DNA of 64,000 nucleotides from Endozoicomonas sp. GU-1 (GTDB lineage Bacteria; Pseudomonadota; Gammaproteobacteria; Pseudomonadales; Endozoicomonadaceae): NCBI RefSeq assembly GCF_027366395.1, contig NZ_CP114771.1, positions 2,790,001 to 2,854,000 of the forward strand, read 5' to 3'. Shown piece by piece: positions 58,391 to 64,000 of this stretch (position 1 is its first letter; each line of letters starts with the position of its first letter). The notes under the pieces were generated by a model. It saw only the letters and a program-made list of their open reading frames with translations, ran no database searches and was not told where the DNA came from. The position numbers and the translations under genes were made by a program.

Positions 58391-61300
58391 TTATGGACAA
58401 CACTCTATGAGGGATGGGTCGTGACTGCCAGAGGCACACGGGCCATTATGAAAATGTTGATAATACCTTAACGCAACAGGCCCGACATGGTTCATCGCTG
58501 CCGCAATGATCTCGGGTTTGCCTGGTAATAAACGGTCAACATACTGCAAAGTAATACCATTGTACTGCAAGGCGATGTTGACCAGCTCCGGGTCATTGCG
58601 GCAATGGTCACTGGCAAACTGAAGCGCCAACGGATTTTGGTGCAGGGCCAGTTTGACCACCTCCGGGCAATCCTGAAGCAGGTCACTGGCAAACTCCAGC
58701 GCCATGCCGTCATTTTTCACCGCCAGTTTGACCAGCGCTTTATTGGCTCGCAGTTCCGGGCTGGCATGCTCAAGTGCCATACCATCCTGTTGAACTGCCA
58801 GCCGGACAGTTGGCTCGTGCCTGCGTAGTCTGCAACTGGCATACTTGAGAGTACGACCGTGACCTTGCACAGCCAGTTGCACCAACTCTTCATCGTCTCT
58901 CCATTTTTGCCTGGCGAGTGTTCCAAAGAACAGAGGGTCTTTTGATACGACAATGGTCAGTAATTTCTTATCTCCACACTGCTCTATATCAAGATAAGGA
59001 TAAGGATGACTGACAGCCAGTCGAACGTAGTACGGATCATGTTTTAATTGTTCGTCGGCATACCGTAGCGCCCACGCGTTATTTTTCAGCGCTGCTCTAA
59101 CAATTGTTGGATCCGCTTTTAACCGTTCACTGGCGTATAGCAGGGCAACCCCATAATTTTTGACAGCGGCCAATACGATGTCTTCATCATCCTTAAGCCC
59201 TTCACTGGCAAATTTCAGAACTCTCCCATCGTTCCCGACCGCTTTTTTGACCAGTTCTTTATCCGCCTGAAGTTCAGGTCCGGCATGTTTTAATGATAAG
59301 GGGTCTGAGCCAACCGCCGTGAATACTACTTCTCGATCATTATTCAATTCCGGAAAACATTTCAGCCTATCGTCTATTCCGGGTTTTGCCAGCGCTTTTA
59401 AGGCAAGTTTCCGATAAAGATGACGGTTGTTAAGCAGGTTTTTCCTGAAATTGTGGTGAAATAATCGATAGGAATCATCTTTATCACTGCACTTCAGCGC
59501 CAACAGAAGAAGCTCTTCATAGCATCCAGGATGTTGTTCCAGATACTCAGTTGCCGCATTACAGGAAAGAGCCTGTGATGTGTTTTCAACGGCTGTGGTG
59601 AATAAGCGCCGGAGAAGTTCAGGTTTTGATGATAGCTCTGGCCCAATAAGAGCAATGGTGGTTTCCGGATCCTCTGTATTTGCCAGGGCATAAGACATAA
59701 TTTCAATATCGTTTTTAAAGGATTCCGGCACATCGACAATAGCGCCAGTGTGGCTTTTGATGGCGGTAAAAACCATTGCCCGCTGATTGCGTAGTTCAGG
59801 AGCAAGGTATTTCAGGATATGGCCATTTTGCGACACCAGACGCATGGCCGTGGTTTCGTCAGCTAACCAGTTAACGTATTTGTTCACCATGGGGCTGGCT
59901 TTGGCTGGATCAGAAAGTAGCCAATGCCAGAGTATTTTCTGCCTGTGAGTATCGAGTTGATCGTTCAGCGCTTCTTCAATACAGTTGATGGGAGCCTGAG
60001 AAAAGATCAGCGCCGTTTCAACCAGGTGACGGATCGCCCTGTCCCGGGTACAGTGGCTCATCAGTGATTTTGTGCGTGAGTAAGCGGAGCACCAGTAGAT
60101 ATGCTCCAGGGCTGATCGATTGGTTGTAGCGAAAGCGGGATTATTCAGCCTTTCCCTGATTGTGGCCATATTCCAGTTTGTCTTACTTTCGTCCAGATGT
60201 AATGGCCCCAACAAAAAATCCATATTGCCCAGAATGTGCAATACACTCAGAATGTCCACAAACATGTGCTGCAAATCTTTTTTGTCAGGCAGATGGGTGA
60301 GTTCAAAGAGGGCCTGGCCTGTCTGTTCATTAAAATGAATATCCGGTGCATTGAAACCGCTATTTTTCCAATAGTGAGACAGCGTTTGCGCCAAAAACCA
60401 CAGTCGCTTGAACTTTCCGCTCAGGGTTACTTGCAATGAATCGGCCAGCGCCTCAGAGTAACACATCCGAAAAGTCCGCTGTTTGCCACCGTCGGCTTGT
60501 TCCAACAGGTCGATGGTACACGCATGATGCTCAAGCTGAATCGACAACCGGGTACAATCTGGCATATTGAGAGCAGTCACCCTTTCGGCCCGTAATTGCC
60601 TGAGTGCCTCACGGCAAGTGTCGTCGAATAATGGTTCTTCCTGAGACGTTGAGAAGTCAACAATATCGATATTTCCAAAGATAGGCCGCCTTATTGTGCT
60701 CACTTCACCCTGCCCTGAAGCGGTGGCCACGGGCCAGAGCCTGGTGAGAAAACATTTGTGCAACCATAGAATCAGTTCATGAACGCTCTCGATGTTGTGC
60801 ACCTGTTGGACTGCTTCAAGCCGTTGCAAGTGGTCTTTTAATAACTGGCAATGGGCCAGCCATTGTTGAAAATCCGAACCTGAGGCCGGCAACTCCTTGC
60901 CAGGCAGAAATGGCCTTGTGACCTGGGCAAGAGTTTGTTTAACCTTTGTTTGCACCAGCGCCAGTCGCTCGTGAAGGGGGATTAACTCCTCCTGGTATTG
61001 CTGCTTAAGATCAGGATCAGCGGCTGCAAGCATTAAAAACCGTTCGTAGCCAGAGAGAAAAGCCGCAATCTCTTGCATAAAGTTGTCGATCTCCTGAACA
61101 CATCCCTGGACAATCTCTTGTCGCTCGGGGTGCATGCTCAGTTGGACAGCGCCGGTTTTGGACAGGCATAAATGAATCAGTCGCTCAGTCCCGAGAAAAT
61201 CCAGGAGCCTGGTGTTTTGCTCCACAAGCCAGGAGAACAGACGTGCTACCGACGGTTCTTTTTCCGGCTTTGCAGGCTGGTATGCCTGCTGGGCAGCCTG

Positions 61301-63038
61301 TGCGGCTTGATAATCAGGGGTGGCCGATTGACCACTGAAATTCAACAACGCCTGTTCCCGATCACCCGGCAATAAAAACCCGCCGGACTCTTTCTGAAAC
61401 TTCCCACACACCAGCGTTACCCATTCCGGTGCATCATTATCGGGCCACCATTCAGGCTGCTTAATCCCCACACAGGGTATGCCCTCCTGCCTCAGGCCGA
61501 TGGATATATGGTCGTTATTGGCCCATTTGTTGAAGACAATCCCCTTTGTTTTTTCCAGAACCTCAGGGGCCAGTAACCAGTCACCGCCATGGCCACAAAA
61601 AAGAATGACATTGTCAGGCAGACTGCTCCCTTGGACCGGACCGCTGATGGCCAGCGCCAACCCTGAGCCACAACCGTCGCTGATGACGGTGCCCTGATCC
61701 AGAGACCGGGGAGGAGATGCCATGGAAAAATGGCTGCCGCCGGGCAGGCAGGTAATCGGCCGCCCTTGCAAAAAAAGGACATGGCCCTCCGGATCAATGG
61801 CAAATTCAAAATCCACAGGGCACAACAACGCGTCTTCCAGTGTCTTCCCCCCCCTCAACCAGGCAGTTCAGTTGATCTTTGCCAATGAACTCAGCCGTGG
61901 CAGCAGCAGGTTCAAATTTGACCCACTCTTCCTCATAGCCCCCATTTTCATTAGCGCGCAAAATGAATCCATACTCAAAATTACCGGGGTTAAAGGTGGC
62001 CTCCCATTGCTTGCCGTTGCGCTTGATCTCATAACCATGGGGAGTGATACCGTATTGACCGGACACCACCGTCTTCGGTTGCCCCGATCCACACTCGATC
62101 AATAACGTGCCGTCATCAATGCGGCGATAACTCATGCCCACTCCGCCAACGCAACATTGAATGCACTGTTGCAGGATAATTGCCATCCCTTGCGGAGCTG
62201 TTGGGGAAAAAACGGCGGAACGGTAAGCAGAAGCGAGCACTTTCAAACAGATTGCCACGATATCCGCCTGGTCATGCACCAGGGATTGGTACTTGCCGGC
62301 CTGGGCGTTACCAAACGAGTCCTCAGCCACGCCGGAGCTGCGCACGATAATCGGGCTGTCGGACTTAGCCAGGTCGGTGCATAAATCCTGATGAATAGTG
62401 CGTATTTGGTCAGCAATGGGTAGAGCGCTTATTTGCTGATAAAAGTCCGCGCCAGCAATAAATGAAGAAAGCGCATCGAGCCAGCGCTGTTGTCTTGTTG
62501 TTGGCTTGCCCAATGGGTTGCCTGCTGGAGACATTTGGGTAATCCACTGTCTTATATTCACCAGACTGGCCGTTGTATGGGGAAACTCATGGCCATCATC
62601 CAGCATGGCCAGCAATGGGCTGGCATCGAATGGAAGCGCCTCAAGGTTCTGCACGATGCTTGTCTCAATGCAGCGAAATGGCGGGACAGTTAATCCTGCG
62701 TTCTTCATCAGGGTCAGGAACATCCCTTTTCCACCTAACCATTTCCGATTTGGCATAGCCGGGGAATCAACGGTCAGCTGCGGTTCGGTAAAGCGCCTGT
62801 TTTTTAGTGGCGGTGTAAACGTTTCAGTGATTTTTTGGCCGGTGCTGCCAGAAGAAGTAAACGTGGAATCAATCCCGGAAATTTTGCACTTTCGATTTGA
62901 AGATAAAACGTGAGTTTTTATTACGCCTGATACCGGAATTAGATCATTGGCGATGTCAGCTTCCCTGGTGTCAGGTAAACAGCTGGAACAGGAGTCTGTA
63001 ACAGAGTGGCTAATAACATCTGACTTTGCATTAAACAT
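58391..63038 (-). pseudogene. second PEP-synthase-like/DUF4116 protein, frameshifted at a C8/G8 tract
   Basis: ATG at 63038 (MFNAKSDVISHSVTDS) encodes the PPDK_N region in register with its neighbour (WLGGKGMFLTLMKNAG, IIVRSSGVAEDSFGNAQ). It goes out of frame at the eight-C run 61847-61854 (G8 in the mRNA), ending GGEDTGRRVVVPCGF. The neighbouring copy has CCCTCCC at the same site. Removing one base restores LVEGG-TLEDALLCPVDFEFA and a 1548-residue protein. The remainder includes the His-domain segment (NNDHISIGLRQEGIPCVGI) and the DUF4116 repeats, which are the most diverged part. The tail (DPSLIECCP) also differs from the other copy. An 8-base G tract can slip, so phase variation is as plausible as decay or a sequencing error. 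Confidence 0.85.
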
Positions 63039-63151
63039 GACGACATCTGCTGTGTAGTTGTAATAACACTGTTATTATTCTGGAAAATGCCCCTTCGGGC
63101 TTAAACTTCGACCATTCTGATATCATCCGCACCGCTGAAAATAAGGGCTTC

Positions 63152-64000
63152 TCAGCGATTTCGTTCAGACTTGAAAAACGCTTTCACTTTATGCACAAAC
63201 CCGCTTGCAGTGTGTTTCTGGTCGGCTGCTTCTGCTTTCCTCAAATCGACGCCTCGCACATCAGCATTATGTTCTGCCATTAACAGACAGGCTTTCTGCC
63301 TATTGCAATAGTCATAAGCTGTCATATTGTCTTTATCCAGAATGTTGAAATCAGCCCCTCGCATCAATAGTTCCCGAATCATTACTACATAGCCTCCACT
63401 CGCTGCGATGTGTAGTGCTGTTATTCCACGTTCATCCCGGGCATTGATGTCCACTTTTTTGCTTTCAATCAGTTCGACAAGGATGCTTTGTCGATGTGCC
63501 AGATTTTCCGAAGTGGGCAAATCTGCAAAACCTCTGTCCATCACAGCATAATGGATAGCTGAACGCCCACGTATACTTGGTAAACCGGGGTTAGCCTTTC
63601 TCTTTAGCAACTCACTCACAGTATCTTTTCGGTCCTTTAAAGCCGCTTCGTGAAGGGAAGTAACCTGGGTTGCTTTATGTTTCCATGCATCGATGTCAGC
63701 CCCATCTGATATCAATGAGTCGACCAGTTTCCATTGCCTGTTTTGTACGGCACAAACAAGCATCGTTGCACCGTCAGAGGTGCAGGGTGCATGAACATCA
63801 AATTTGGCCTTATGAAGGCTCTCCAGCATTTTGGCTGTGTTTTGGCCATTGGACCTGGCGACGTCCAGAACCATCAGGCCGTTGTTGGTCCTGGCATTCA
63901 TGCTGGCCCCTTTCACAAGCAGGTGGTTAAAAACGTCCAGCTTGCCATGGGCAGCAGCAAAGTGGAGTGGCGTAAGCCCGCGTGAATCACTGGCGTTAAC
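63152..64000 (-). CDS. ankyrin-repeat protein, C-terminal part (runs off the right edge)
   Basis: The frame is open to the window edge (VNASDSRGLTPLHFAAAHGK...), so the start is outside; GTG at 63916 is only an internal start-like codon. It shows about seven repeats (LDVFNHLLVKGASMNA, TSLHEAALKDRKDTVSELLK, TALHIAASGGYVVMIRELLM) and a tail, NADVRGVDLRKAEAADQ...SGFVHKVKAFFKSERNR. Repeat order and tail parallel the 685-residue protein at 56115-58172, and it sits in the same place relative to a PPDK/DUF4116 gene. It is therefore the paralogous second member of a duplicated two-gene unit. Confidence 0.88.
   Translation of the reverse strand, partial: VNASDSRGLTPLHFAAAHGKLDVFNHLLVKGASMNARTNNGLMVLDVARSNGQNTAKMLESLHKAKFDVHAPCTSDGATMLVCAVQNRQWKLVDSLISDGADIDAWKHKATQVTSLHEAALKDRKDTVSELLKRKANPGLPSIRGRSAIHYAVMDRGFADLPTSENLAHRQSILVELIESKKVDINARDERGITALHIAASGGYVVMIRELLMRGADFNILDKDNMTAYDYCNRQKACLLMAEHNADVRGVDLRKAEAADQKHTASGFVHKVKAFFKSERNR

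Noticed and set aside
1-64000. CRISPR arrays, tRNA, rRNA genes and transposase genes
   Set aside because: No regularly spaced short repeats, cloverleaf-like sequence, rRNA signature or recognisable transposase was seen in the window.

Overview
The window reads as a chromosomal segment of a host-associated gammaproteobacterium. The core gene order sfsA - dksA - gluQ - (insert) - cbrX/cbrA resembles pseudomonads and Oceanospirillales. The cluster queG / nnr - tsaE - amidase is the usual gammaproteobacterial yjeS-yjeF-yjeE-amiB order. The dense accessory content (ankyrin, F-box, SOCS-box-like and DUF4116 proteins, and giant AAA+ proteins) fits Endozoicomonas or a close relative. That genus assignment is inference; no rRNA or other direct marker is present.

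Layout. Positions 1-2.4 kb carry the 5' part of a CbrA-type transporter/sensor kinase and a frameshifted CbrX-like small gene. Positions 2.5-7.2 kb hold a fold-back repeat, a 942-residue zinc-finger-like protein, an AlkB-type dioxygenase and a secreted protein of unknown function, all lodged between cbrX and gluQ. Positions 7.4-10.2 kb hold gluQ, dksA and sfsA. Positions 10.4-12.6 kb hold two tandem ankyrin genes whose C-termini match the SOCS-box pattern. Positions 12.6-15.3 kb hold preA (frameshifted) and preT of reductive pyrimidine catabolism. Positions 15.4-21.8 kb hold a TRIC-family channel, a gamma-glutamylcyclotransferase-like protein, queG, nnr, tsaE and a Tat-exported amidase.

From 21.9 kb to the right edge the window is one accessory island. 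It starts with an F-box-like/beta-propeller gene. Next come four head-to-tail paralogues (24.2-50.4 kb) of a roughly 2100-2165-residue protein with two midasin/AAA_5-type ATPase modules and a C-terminal transglutaminase-like Cys-His-Asp domain. After these lie an internally deleted remnant of a second F-box/propeller gene and a small Cys-rich ORF. Last comes a two-gene unit, present twice: a phosphoenolpyruvate-synthase-like/DUF4116 protein followed by an ankyrin protein. Nearly every gene in the island is on the minus strand.

The island looks like a eukaryote-directed effector locus that grew by tandem duplication: ankyrin repeats, F-box and SOCS-box-like adaptors that could engage host ubiquitin ligases, and transglutaminase-like enzymes. 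Single-base frameshifts interrupt cbrX, preA, one giant paralogue, the second PPDK/DUF4116 gene and the start of one ankyrin gene. Several fall in homopolymer runs, so they may be assembly errors, phase-variable tracts or real decay; the sequence alone cannot decide.
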